Assembly: GCF_018555435.2 (NCBI RefSeq)
Contig: NZ_JAFEJT020000014.1
Span: forward strand, 1 to 61,334
DNA length: 61,334 nucleotides
DNA from: Bifidobacterium amazonense
Lineage (GTDB): Bacteria > Actinomycetota > Actinomycetes > Actinomycetales > Bifidobacteriaceae
Reading direction: 5' to 3'
The notes below the pieces were generated by a model. The model had not been told where the DNA came from. It worked only from the letters and a program-made list of their open reading frames with translations, and searched no databases. Both the position numbers and the translations under genes were made by a program. Positions 19,179-26,428 of the stretch are shown here, piece by piece. Numbering within the stretch: the first letter of the stretch is position 1; every line of letters begins with the position of its first letter.

Positions 19179-19204
19179 GCATCAGCCTCCCTGACGGCTG
19201 ATGC
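19179..19204 (-). terminator. Hairpin at the end of the HAD-gene unit
   Basis: GCATCAGCC pairs with GGCTGATGC around an 8-nt loop. It covers the stop codon of the possible small gene at 19182-19388. No T tract follows. Confidence 0.35.
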
Positions 19205-19388
19205 CGCCCTTGTGCCCGGTGGCTTTGAACGGCTGTGCGCGGCGCGCGGATGCTCCCGCGACTCCGTCGCGTGCAGCCTGTATGCCGGAGTTCGGGTTCC
19301 TGTCGGCCGCGTGTCCTCCTGCGTGGCCGGCGCCGTCGCGCACGGCGATGTGCTTCGCCCTGAGGGCCTTCGCCCATCGTTCGTCCAT
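19182..19388 (-). CDS. Possible small protein downstream of the HAD phosphatase
   Basis: A 68-codon frame begins MDERWAKALRAKHIAVRDG, 17 bases after the HAD-gene stop. It ends in a Gly-rich basic tail (KATGHKGGISRQGG). Its third codon positions are mostly G or C, as in neighbouring genes, and it fills an otherwise long gap. The ribosome site is weak (GGACGG/GAG) and I know no family for it. A soluble, charged, probably disordered polypeptide, if made. It could equally be a chance frame in GC-rich DNA. Confidence 0.35.
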   Translation of the reverse strand: MDERWAKALRAKHIAVRDGAGHAGGHAADRNPNSGIQAARDGVAGASARRAQPFKATGHKGGISRQGG

Positions 19389-19405
19389 ACTCGATCCGTC
19401 CCGCG

Positions 19406-20248
19406 TCAGATGAGTCCGAGCCGGCGGAACGCGTTGGCGATGCCGTCGTCGTGGATGTCGGTGGTCTGCCAGTCGCAGAACCGCTCGATGCCGTGCGTGG
19501 CATTGCCCATGGCGACGGACGTGCCGGCGGCTTTGAGCATGGCCGTATCGTTGTCCGAATCGCCGACGGCGATCGTGTCGGTGATGTCATAGCCGAGCGC
19601 CGCGGCCACGTCGCGTACGGCCGTGCCCTTGTCGACGCCGTTGATGAGCAGTTCGCCGTTGTTCGGCGAGATCCTGTCGTACGAGCCGTGCACGAGCACG
19701 AACCATGGCGACAGGTCACGTTTGACGTCCTCGAACGTCACGTCCGGATCGGGCCCGGTCATGTACGAGCCCTTGCTGGTGTGCAGCACCTGGCCCAGCG
19801 TGGAACCGTCCGGAACGTCGACGTCGTCGATCAGATGCCAGTATCTGGCGAATTCGTCGCTGCCCCACGCGGTCTGGCCGGCCTTGAGATAATGCAGGTA
19901 GCCCTCCGAGATGTACATGCCGTCCGAACCCTGCCATTGGTAGGTTTCGATATGATGCCTGCGGAAGTACGTCATCGCCGCGTCGATGGCCTCGGCCGGC
20001 ACGAGATGACGGAAAAGCACCGTGTCGCCGACGTTCGCCTGCGCGCCCGCGCTGGAGACCACGCCGTCGAAACCGAGGTCGAGGATGCCGCGTTCGATCT
20101 TCGGCAGCGAACGGCCGGTGCAGATGAACAGTCTGTGACCGTTGCGCTGCGCCTGCCGGCATGCGGCCTGAGCCGAATCGGGAACGATGTGATGTTCGTC
20201 CGCCAGGGTGCCGTCGATGTCGAGAAACACCAGTTTGCCCGAAGTCAT
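19406..20248 (-). CDS. HAD-superfamily (Cof-type) phosphatase
   Basis: The 280-residue hydrolase opens with motif I FLDIDGTLAD, has CTGRS as motif II, and ends with DKGTAVRD and the motif IV block AVGDSDNDTAMLKAAG. GTSVAMGNA follows, as in Cof-type sugar or cofactor phosphatases. The cap domain lies between residues of about 85 and 195. Typical substrates are sugar phosphates, FMN or pyridoxal phosphate; the true one cannot be read from sequence. The start at MTSGKLVFL has AAAGG upstream. It lies 70 bases downstream of the ABC ATPase gene on the same strand. Confidence 0.88.
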   Translation of the reverse strand: MTSGKLVFLDIDGTLADEHHIVPDSAQAACRQAQRNGHRLFICTGRSLPKIERGILDLGFDGVVSSAGAQANVGDTVLFRHLVPAEAIDAAMTYFRRHHIETYQWQGSDGMYISEGYLHYLKAGQTAWGSDEFARYWHLIDDVDVPDGSTLGQVLHTSKGSYMTGPDPDVTFEDVKRDLSPWFVLVHGSYDRISPNNGELLINGVDKGTAVRDVAAALGYDITDTIAVGDSDNDTAMLKAAGTSVAMGNATHGIERFCDWQTTDIHDDGIANAFRRLGLI

Positions 20249-20318
20249 GTTGCCTTTGTCTCCAATCTTCCGTTGTGCGACGTTGTGCGCCATTGCGCAA
20301 TGGTCGGATGGATGAGTC

Positions 20319-21173
20319 TCACACCGCGTAGGCGGCCCAGCGGCCGTGCGTGTGCTGGACCTCGATGGGCATGCCGAACAGGTCGGAGAGGCGTTCGTCG
20401 GTCAGGCCCTGTTCGAGCGGGCCGGCGTAGACGATGGTGCCCGCTCCGGGATTGCCCATCGAATCGACGCCTTCATCGGTGGCGTCCTCGGCGGGGATCG
20501 GCCTGCGGCCCATGATGGCGATGTGGTCGAAGCCGGCGGGGATCTCCTCGAGCCGGTGCGTGACGAGCACGACGGCGCGGTCTGAGTTCTCCTCGCCGAT
20601 GCGGCTGAGCGTGCGCATGACCTGTTCGCGGCCGCCCAGGTCAAGACCGGTGGTCGGCTCGTCCATGATGAGCAGCTCGGGGTCGCCCATGAGCGCACGG
20701 GCGATGAGCACGCGCGTGCGCTCGCCCTCGGACAGACGCCACATCTGCTTGCCTTCCAGATATCCGACGCGGAAGTCACGCAGCAGTCCGCGGGCGCGCG
20801 CATAGTCGGCCTCGGAGTATGTGTCGCGCCAACGGCCGGTCACGGCCGACAGTCCGGTGACGACCGCGTCAAGCGGATCCTCGAATTCGGGGAACTGCCG
20901 GCCGAGGTCGGCGGAGGCAAGGCCGATGCGTGTGCGTAGCTTGAACACGTCGTACTTGCCGAGCTGGTGGCCGAGGATGAACACGCGCCCTTCGGACGGG
21001 AAGGTGCGCGTGGCGAGCATGCCCACGGCGGTCGATTTGCCGATGCCGTTCGGCCCGAACAGCACCCAGCGTTCGCCGGCGTTGATCGTGAGGTTCACAT
21101 CAGTGATGATGACGCGCCGGTTGCGACGGAATTCGACGTTCTCCAGCTTGAGGACTTCGGTGGGCGTGGACAT
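20319..21173 (-). CDS. Stand-alone ABC-type ATPase
   Basis: A 284-residue ATP-binding cassette with Walker A GPNGIGKST, signature LSEGERTR, Walker B LLIMDEPTTGLD and switch His in VTHRLEEIP. The C-terminus is extended beyond the cassette. No permease gene adjoins it. The sequence resembles molybdate-type (ModF-like) or other soluble ABC proteins that act without a cognate channel. The start at MSTPTEVLKLENV has AAGGAG upstream. It lies between glgA (upstream, same strand) and the HAD gene (downstream). Confidence 0.85.
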   Translation of the reverse strand: MSTPTEVLKLENVEFRRNRRVIITDVNLTINAGERWVLFGPNGIGKSTAVGMLATRTFPSEGRVFILGHQLGKYDVFKLRTRIGLASADLGRQFPEFEDPLDAVVTGLSAVTGRWRDTYSEADYARARGLLRDFRVGYLEGKQMWRLSEGERTRVLIARALMGDPELLIMDEPTTGLDLGGREQVMRTLSRIGEENSDRAVVLVTHRLEEIPAGFDHIAIMGRRPIPAEDATDEGVDSMGNPGAGTIVYAGPLEQGLTDERLSDLFGMPIEVQHTHGRWAAYAV

Positions 21174-21228
21174 GGGGATTCGGCTCCTTGCGTTTCGTTG
21201 GTGATGCTCTGCGTGGCGCTGATACGTG

Positions 21229-21298
21229 CGGGCCCGCTCCCCCGCATGCGGCAAGGGCATGCGATGGGAAACGGGCCCGTCACGGTACTGCGTACCGT
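21229..21298 (-). terminator. Hairpins after glgA
   Basis: ACGGTAC-TGC-GTACCGT (21282-21298) begins 7 bases beyond the glgA stop. A larger inverted repeat, CGGGCCCG at 21229-21236 and 21272-21279, encloses GCATGC repeats. Together they can fold as tandem stems that end glgA mRNA before the ABC gene. Confidence 0.5.
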
Positions 21299-21305
21299 AT
21301 GTCGT

Positions 21306-22553
21306 TTACTTCTGCTCGTCGAGCACGGACTGGTAGACCTTCACGGTCTCGTCGGCGATCGACTCCCAGCTGAACACGTCGCGGGCGCGCTCGTAGCCGG
21401 CCTGGCCCATCTTTTTACGCAGCTCGGGATCGGCCATGACCTTGTTGATCGCGTCGGCCATATCGTGCACGAACTTGTCCGGGTTGGTCGGCGTGCCGGT
21501 GCCGTCGTGCAGCTGGTCGATCGGCACCAGATAGCCGGTCTCGCCGTCCACGACGACCTCCGGGATGCCGCCGGTGGCGGAGGCGACGACCGGCAGGCCG
21601 CAGGCCATGGCCTCAAGGTTCACGATGCCGAGCGGCTCATAGATGCTCGGGCAGATGAACGCGTCACAGCCGTGCTCCAGCGCGCTCAGCTCGTTCTTCG
21701 GCAGCATCTCCTCGATCCAGATGATGTTGCCGCGCTTCTTGTCGAGCTCGGCGAAGGAGTTCTTGACCTCCTCCATGATCTCCGGCGTGTCCGGAGCGCC
21801 CGCGCACAGCACGATCTGCACGTCCGGATCAACGAAGTGCAACGCCTTGAGCAGGTACGGCAGGCCCTTCTGGCGGGTGATGCGGCCGACGAACAGCAGG
21901 GTCGGCTTGCTGCGGTCGATGTGATAGCGGTCGAAGACGCCCCAGCCCGGATCGTCGTCGGCCGGCGTGGCGAATTCGGACATGGTGATGCCGTTGTACA
22001 CGACGACGACCTTGTCCGGGTCGAGGTTCGGGTAGGCGGTGAGGATGTCGTTGCGCATGCCCTTGGACACGGCGATCACGCGGTCGGCGTGCTCGTAGGC
22101 GTCCTTCTCGGCCCAGGAGCTCAGGTTGTAGCCGCCGCCGAGCTGCTCGCGCTTCCACGGACGGAACGGTTCGAGGCTGTGCGCGGTGATGACCAGCGGG
22201 GTGCCGTGCAGCATCTTCGCCAGATATCCGGCGAGGCATGCGTACCAGGTGTGCGCGTGGATGATGTCCGCATTCACATCGTTGGCGATCTGCAGGTCCA
22301 CGCCGAAGGTCTTGAGCGCCGGGTTCGCGTCGGCAAGTTCGGACGGGGTGCCGTAGCCGACGACCTTGAGGCTTCCCTTGGCTTCGGCGGCGTTCGGAAT
22401 CTCCGGAACGTCGGCCTCGGTGCGCGGGCCGTCGAACGCGCGCACGGTCACGTCGATGCGTTCGGCCAGCACCTTGGACAGCTGTTCGGCGTGCACGCCG
22501 GCGCCTCCGTACACGTGCGGCGGATATTCGCGGGTGAGTAGATCGACCTTCAT
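21306..22553 (-). CDS. glgA: Glycogen synthase, Corynebacterium type (GT4)
   Basis: This is a 415-residue GT-B glycosyltransferase. It starts MKVDLLTREYPPHVYGGAGVH, the donor-loop signature of the actinobacterial glycogen-synthase group. Other motifs are IIHAHTWYACLAG, VVVYNGI, LLFVGRITRQKGLP, and the nucleotide-binding E-x7-E region in CPSIYEPLGIVNLEAMACGLPVV. It is shorter than E. coli-type GlgA and matches the coryne-type length. Members use ADP-glucose, or make maltose-1-phosphate as in GlgM, so the exact product is open. The start has GGAGAGG upstream, and a dyad overlaps the promoter region at 22581-22601. Confidence 0.9.
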   Translation of the reverse strand: MKVDLLTREYPPHVYGGAGVHAEQLSKVLAERIDVTVRAFDGPRTEADVPEIPNAAEAKGSLKVVGYGTPSELADANPALKTFGVDLQIANDVNADIIHAHTWYACLAGYLAKMLHGTPLVITAHSLEPFRPWKREQLGGGYNLSSWAEKDAYEHADRVIAVSKGMRNDILTAYPNLDPDKVVVVYNGITMSEFATPADDDPGWGVFDRYHIDRSKPTLLFVGRITRQKGLPYLLKALHFVDPDVQIVLCAGAPDTPEIMEEVKNSFAELDKKRGNIIWIEEMLPKNELSALEHGCDAFICPSIYEPLGIVNLEAMACGLPVVASATGGIPEVVVDGETGYLVPIDQLHDGTGTPTNPDKFVHDMADAINKVMADPELRKKMGQAGYERARDVFSWESIADETVKVYQSVLDEQK

Positions 22554-22580
22554 TGGTATACCTCTCCAATCTGTGTAGAC

Positions 22581-22601
22581 GGCAGTATTGTCACCACTGC
22601 C
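22581..22601. promoter_or_regulatory. Candidate operator upstream of glgA
   Basis: GGCAGT-N9-ACTGCC is a perfect dyad 28-48 bases upstream of the glgA start. The same DNA on the minus strand contains TTGGCA and GTGACA, possible -35 elements, so a bound regulator would block or assist polymerase. The cognate regulator is unknown. Confidence 0.4.
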
Positions 22602-22624
22602 AACTTTAAGCCATCGAGGAATGC

Positions 22625-22671
22625 AAAACGCACAACCGCCGTGTTTCTTCCCACGGCGAGTTGTGCGTTTC
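22625..22671 (-). terminator. Strong terminator of the small membrane-protein gene
   Basis: ACGCACAAC-CGCCGTG pairs with CACGGCG-A-GTTGTGCGT around a TTTCTTCC loop, with flanking A and T residues. On the minus strand a TTTT tract follows. It separates the gene at 22732 from glgA. Confidence 0.8.
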
Positions 22672-22731
22672 GTTTCGATGTCCCGGCCCGGGCGTCCTGT
22701 CGTGCGGCCTGCGCCCGTGGCGACGGACGGA

Positions 22732-23202
22732 TCAGACGGCGGTGCCGTTCTGGTCGAGGTTCGGATTGTCCTTGGAGTTGCCGGCGGTGAAGAACAGGCT
22801 GACCACGCCGATGATGAACACCGCGGAGACGGTCACGACCAGCCACGTCGGATGGCTGGGCAGCCACATGATCACGCAGAACGCGATGCCGGCGAGCACG
22901 ATCAGCGCCCAGCTGACCACGCGGAACCACTGGTGCACGGAGTGCGGCGCCTTGAACGCCTTCGGATCACGGTAGTTCGGGTTCGTGTCGAGCACCGTCT
23001 CCGTCTCGTCGGTGTCGAAGTGCGCGGTCGGCTTCCACGGGCCGTCGTCCAGCGTTCCTTCCTGAATGCGGCGTGAACGCTCCTGCAGCGCGTATTCGTC
23101 GATCATGCCGCTGCGGGCACGGCCCTTCGTCTGGTCGTACTGCGACGGGACGCCCCTGCGCTGGTCCCTCGCGGCCTTGCGGCGTTCTGCACGGTTCGCC
23201 AT
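22732..23202 (-). CDS. Two-helix membrane protein, unknown function
   Basis: The 156-residue protein starts MANRAERRKAARDQRRG, a strongly basic segment. A charged cytoplasmic region of about 90 residues follows (NPNYRDPKAFKAPHSVHQWFR), then two transmembrane helices (VVSWALIVLAGIAFCVIMWL and WLVVTVSAVFIIGVVSLFFTAG) and a short polar tail. The start has GAGGAG upstream. It stands alone, divergent from sensor kinase 2 and closed by a strong terminator. No function can be assigned. Confidence 0.75.
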   Translation of the reverse strand: MANRAERRKAARDQRRGVPSQYDQTKGRARSGMIDEYALQERSRRIQEGTLDDGPWKPTAHFDTDETETVLDTNPNYRDPKAFKAPHSVHQWFRVVSWALIVLAGIAFCVIMWLPSHPTWLVVTVSAVFIIGVVSLFFTAGNSKDNPNLDQNGTAV

Positions 23203-23321
23203 TCCACTGCTCCTCTGTTGTGATGCGGATAACACTGTGGGCCAGTGTACCGCGGCAGCTCCCCTACGCGGGATGTGGAACGTCGCATGCAGAGACGATA
23301 CGGGCATCTCATCCCGCCTAA

Positions 23322-23336
23322 ACGTATGAGATACGT
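23322..23336. promoter_or_regulatory. Dyad in front of two-component system 2
   Basis: ACGTAT-GAG-ATACGT is a perfect inverted repeat 68 bases upstream of the kinase start, in the 201-base divergent region. NarL-type regulators bind such short dyads, so autoregulation by the downstream regulator is possible. Confidence 0.35.
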
Positions 23337-23403
23337 CCGTGAGCATCCGTCCGACGTTACGTAGCATGATGATAGTGTGATTCGCGGATCATGGAGGCAC
23401 CCT

Positions 23404-24609
23404 ATGGATTCTCTTCGACGACGAAACGGTCCGTGGCCGTTGCGGATGGGTCTTGAGCGCGGCCTGTGCATCGCCATATCGTGGATGGGTGCCGCATTGT
23501 TCGCCCTTGATTGGCTCAACGGCATCGATCTGACCGCCTCGGACCAGATGAAGAACGCCGCGCTCATGGTGTTGATGCTGTTGCTCCCGTTCAATCCAGC
23601 CGTCCTCGGCGGTGCCATCGTGGCCCTGTCCCTTGCATTGGCCTATGCGATCCCCGTGGCCAGCATATATTGGCTGTTCACCATCCCCTGCTACGTGGCC
23701 GCCATCGTGCTGGGACAACTGGTCAGGCGCCCGATACCGGCCATCGTCGTATTCTGCGCCACGCAGCTTCTCGCCATGTTCGGCACCGTCGCCCGGCAGG
23801 AGGGATTGCGTCAATTCGCATTCACCTATCAGTCCCTGGTGATCGCTTGGGCGATCGGCACGTTCCTCGGGTACGCCATCGATGTGCAGAAAAGGCGAAC
23901 GGCGAACGAGGAGAAGGCCCAGTACCGGGCCAAGCAATTGCGAATCCTGCATATCCTGCATGATTCGGTGGCGAACGATATCGTGTACGCGCTCGCGCAG
24001 AGCAAGACGCTGCGCGACGGGCTCACCGACGACGAACAGCTCGCGCGGGCCGACGATATCATCGCCGTGCTGGAATCCGGTCTTGCGCAGCTTCGCAGGC
24101 AGGTCATCGAACCGACGAAGCTCGAGGTGACCGAAACGGAGGATCCGGCCGGCGGGGATCGCGGAGATCTCGAATCGCAGATCGACGCCTCGGTACGTCT
24201 TCATCGCACCGTGCAGATGATCGGGCAAAGGCTTAGGCAACGGGGTTTCGTCGGCAGCCCGCAGGTCAACGGGGACGTCGCCGCGGTGCGCGGCGACGTG
24301 CTCGGCGTCATCGGCCTGTGCGTGCACGAGTTGGGCGGCAACATGGTCAAATACGGGAGAGCGGGCGAATACGCGTTCGTCGTGGATGTGTCCCGGGACG
24401 GGACCGTCACCATCGCCGCATCCAACCTGTGCCGGACCGATGCGGCCGGGACGGGCCGTCCTGCGACGCCGCCGACGAACGGCGGGCTGACGCTGCTGCG
24501 CGACGAACTGCGGTCGGTGGGCGGCAGCATGTCGGTCAGCGCGGAGGACGGAGAATGGACGGTGTATATCCGCATTCCCGACGCGTGTGGAAAGGACGAT
24601 CACAGATGA
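23404..24609 (+). CDS. Histidine kinase of the NarL/DesK type (system 2)
   Basis: This 401-residue membrane sensor kinase has about six hydrophobic helices in residues 15-165. The HisKA_3-like site is ILHILHDSVANDIVYAL, with His near residue 185. The ATPase domain has an N-box-like HELGGNMVKYG and a G2-like NGGLTLLRDELRSVGG. As in kinase 1, the DxGxG box is not evident; AASN lies at its place. The start ATG has GGAGG upstream. The stop TGA overlaps the ATG of the regulator gene (ATGA), showing translational coupling. It is a likely paralogue of kinase 1 at 15244. The stimulus is unknown. Confidence 0.88.
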   Translation: MDSLRRRNGPWPLRMGLERGLCIAISWMGAALFALDWLNGIDLTASDQMKNAALMVLMLLLPFNPAVLGGAIVALSLALAYAIPVASIYWLFTIPCYVAAIVLGQLVRRPIPAIVVFCATQLLAMFGTVARQEGLRQFAFTYQSLVIAWAIGTFLGYAIDVQKRRTANEEKAQYRAKQLRILHILHDSVANDIVYALAQSKTLRDGLTDDEQLARADDIIAVLESGLAQLRRQVIEPTKLEVTETEDPAGGDRGDLESQIDASVRLHRTVQMIGQRLRQRGFVGSPQVNGDVAAVRGDVLGVIGLCVHELGGNMVKYGRAGEYAFVVDVSRDGTVTIAASNLCRTDAAGTGRPATPPTNGGLTLLRDELRSVGGSMSVSAEDGEWTVYIRIPDACGKDDHR

Positions 24610-25247
24610 ACGGAACCGGACGGAACGCCGATAAGGATTATGCCGTGATCGGCATCGTGGACAATGATCCGCTGGTCTCGAAGGCGTTGGAGTCGATGTT
24701 CACCGACCGTCCGACGCCGTTGCGAGTGCTGTGGAACGTGCGTTCGGGCGAGGAGGCGCTACGGCTGTGCGCGGATGCGGCGATGCGGCCCGATCTGGTG
24801 CTCACCGACCTGCGCATGCCGGGCATGGACGGCAAGGAGCTGACCGAACGGCTGCTGGCCGAGCATCCCGGGCTTGCGGTGCTGGGCATGAGCGCGTTTC
24901 AGCTCGGGTATACGGCCGAAGAGCTGCGGACGGCAGGAATGGGTGCCGTGATCCGCAAGGAGGCGGGTACGCAGGAATACGTGCAGCTGATCGGAGGGTT
25001 GCTCGACCGTCCGAAGCTGCTTGAATGGCGGGAGCACACGCTCGCATTCGAGCGGATGATGCTCACCGACACGGAGATCAATGTGCTGCGCGAGTATCTG
25101 AAAGGGCGCACGACCGCGGCGACCGCGCGCGTGATGCACATGAGCGAGGGCACCGTCAAGACGCATATGAACAACGCGTACAGGAAGATGAACGTGCATT
25201 CGCGTGCGGAGGCTATCCGCATCTGCGTGCGCGAGCATCTGCTGTGA
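24606..25247 (+). CDS. NarL/LuxR-family response regulator (system 2)
   Basis: The 213-residue protein pairs with the kinase it overlaps by four bases. Its receiver domain shows IVDND, phospho-acceptor Asp in LVLTDLRMPGMDG, Ser in GMSAF and Lys in VIRKEAG. The DNA-binding domain reads TDTEINVLREYLKGRTTAATA, then MSEGTVKTHMNNAYRKM, a LuxR-type recognition helix. It ends just before a bidirectional hairpin and faces the C39-like peptidase gene tail to tail. Targets are unknown. Confidence 0.92.
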   Translation: MNGTGRNADKDYAVIGIVDNDPLVSKALESMFTDRPTPLRVLWNVRSGEEALRLCADAAMRPDLVLTDLRMPGMDGKELTERLLAEHPGLAVLGMSAFQLGYTAEELRTAGMGAVIRKEAGTQEYVQLIGGLLDRPKLLEWREHTLAFERMMLTDTEINVLREYLKGRTTAATARVMHMSEGTVKTHMNNAYRKMNVHSRAEAIRICVREHLL

Positions 25248-25248
25248 C

Positions 25249-25295
25249 GTGCGTCTCCACGCATACGGCTCCTGACGCCGCGCGTGGAGGCGCAC
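25249..25295. terminator. Bidirectional hairpin between regulator 2 and the C39-like gene
   Basis: GTGCGTCTCCACGC (25249-25262) pairs with GCGTGGAGGCGCAC (25282-25295) with a single G-U pair. It sits between two convergent stop codons. Confidence 0.6.
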
Positions 25296-25309
25296 AGGCC
25301 GACGCCGGC

Positions 25310-26254
25310 TCACCAGATATAGGCCGGTTCCTCATTGGAGACGATCGCGGCGATCATCTCGGTCATGGTGACGATCTTCAGACCTCCGTAGGTCTCGTCC
25401 TGCACCCGGTACCACGGGTCGATGTACGTCCAATGCGTGACGACGCCGCTGGCGTCGGCATCGTATCCGGTGATGACGATCATGTGGTTGGCACGGCCGA
25501 GTGTCGGGTAGAGTGTGTGCGTATCGACGGCGGCGAACACGGGATACCCGTCGTCGAGATCCGCTTTCGCGCGTTCCATGAACGTGTGTGCGACGGCGGG
25601 ATCCGTATCGCCGACGGCGATGGTCTGCACGTGGTATCCCGATCCGCGCGGATTCGCGTCCTCGCTGCCGAACAGGTATTTGTTCGCGACGCGTGCCAGA
25701 TCGGCGTATTCGGTGCCGGTGGCCGGCTTGGCGCCCATCTCGTTGGCGAGTGTGGACTGGCTGACGTCGATGCCTTTGTATCCGAGTACCATCTGCACGG
25801 CGGCCGGCACGCACCAGTAGCCGGTTTCCTGCACGCTCTGCGGAACGTCAAGGCGGATACGGGTCTCGCTCTCTCCGCCCGAGCCGGACTGCCGATCGGA
25901 CGGTTCCGGTGACTGACCGTTCTTGTCCGTCGGGTTCACGGTCTCGCCGCGGTTGGCTCCATGGAACCATTCGTCGCCGGGATAGGAATCGTCCACACCC
26001 ATGTTCAGTCCGGCGAGCACGCTCGGGGAGATCAGCTCCGCACCGTTGCGGGCGAAGGCGTTCGTGGACGGCGGAACAACGTTCCTGGTCAGATCGCCCT
26101 GATCCGCCCCTTCCGTATTCCGCGACGAAGGAACCGCCTGGGACGCATGATGGCCAGATTCGCTCATCCGCATATGCCATGCCACGCCGCATACCGTCAG
26201 CATCGCCACCGCCGATATCGAACCGATCGCCGCGGCAATCGTCCGTCGCTTCAT
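25310..26254 (-). CDS. Secreted C39-like cysteine peptidase
   Basis: The 314-residue protein begins MKRRTIAAAIGSISAVAMLTV, a signal peptide or N-terminal membrane anchor. A Ser/Asp/Glu-rich low-complexity stretch reaches about residue 140. The C-terminal papain-like C39 domain has the putative catalytic Cys in ETGYWCVPAAVQMVLGY, the His in ANHMIVITGYD and the Asp in YIDPWY. The start has GGGAAGG upstream. Unlike bacteriocin-exporter C39 domains, it is not fused to an ABC transporter. It is probably an extracellular or wall-associated protease or amide hydrolase. It is convergent with two-component system 2. Confidence 0.85.
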   Translation of the reverse strand: MKRRTIAAAIGSISAVAMLTVCGVAWHMRMSESGHHASQAVPSSRNTEGADQGDLTRNVVPPSTNAFARNGAELISPSVLAGLNMGVDDSYPGDEWFHGANRGETVNPTDKNGQSPEPSDRQSGSGGESETRIRLDVPQSVQETGYWCVPAAVQMVLGYKGIDVSQSTLANEMGAKPATGTEYADLARVANKYLFGSEDANPRGSGYHVQTIAVGDTDPAVAHTFMERAKADLDDGYPVFAAVDTHTLYPTLGRANHMIVITGYDADASGVVTHWTYIDPWYRVQDETYGGLKIVTMTEMIAAIVSNEEPAYIW

Positions 26255-26355
26255 CGCGTACCGCCTTCCCCTGGTTCCAAGGCGTAAAACCCTATGATCC
26301 ATGGTATAGGCCGCCCGCCAACGCCACACGATGCGACTGTGCCCGATATGTGAAA

Positions 26356-26384
26356 AGCCCTTCCGTTGCGGCAACGGAAGGGCT
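26356..26384 (-). terminator. Rho-independent terminator of gltBD
   Basis: AGCCCTTCCGTTG pairs perfectly with CAACGGAAGGGCT around a 3-nt loop, followed on the minus strand by TTTTC. It lies 45 bases after the gltD stop. Confidence 0.85.
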
Positions 26385-26428
26385 CACGGCATGCCGTCGT
26401 CCCCCGACGGTCCGACGGCGATGCGCGT

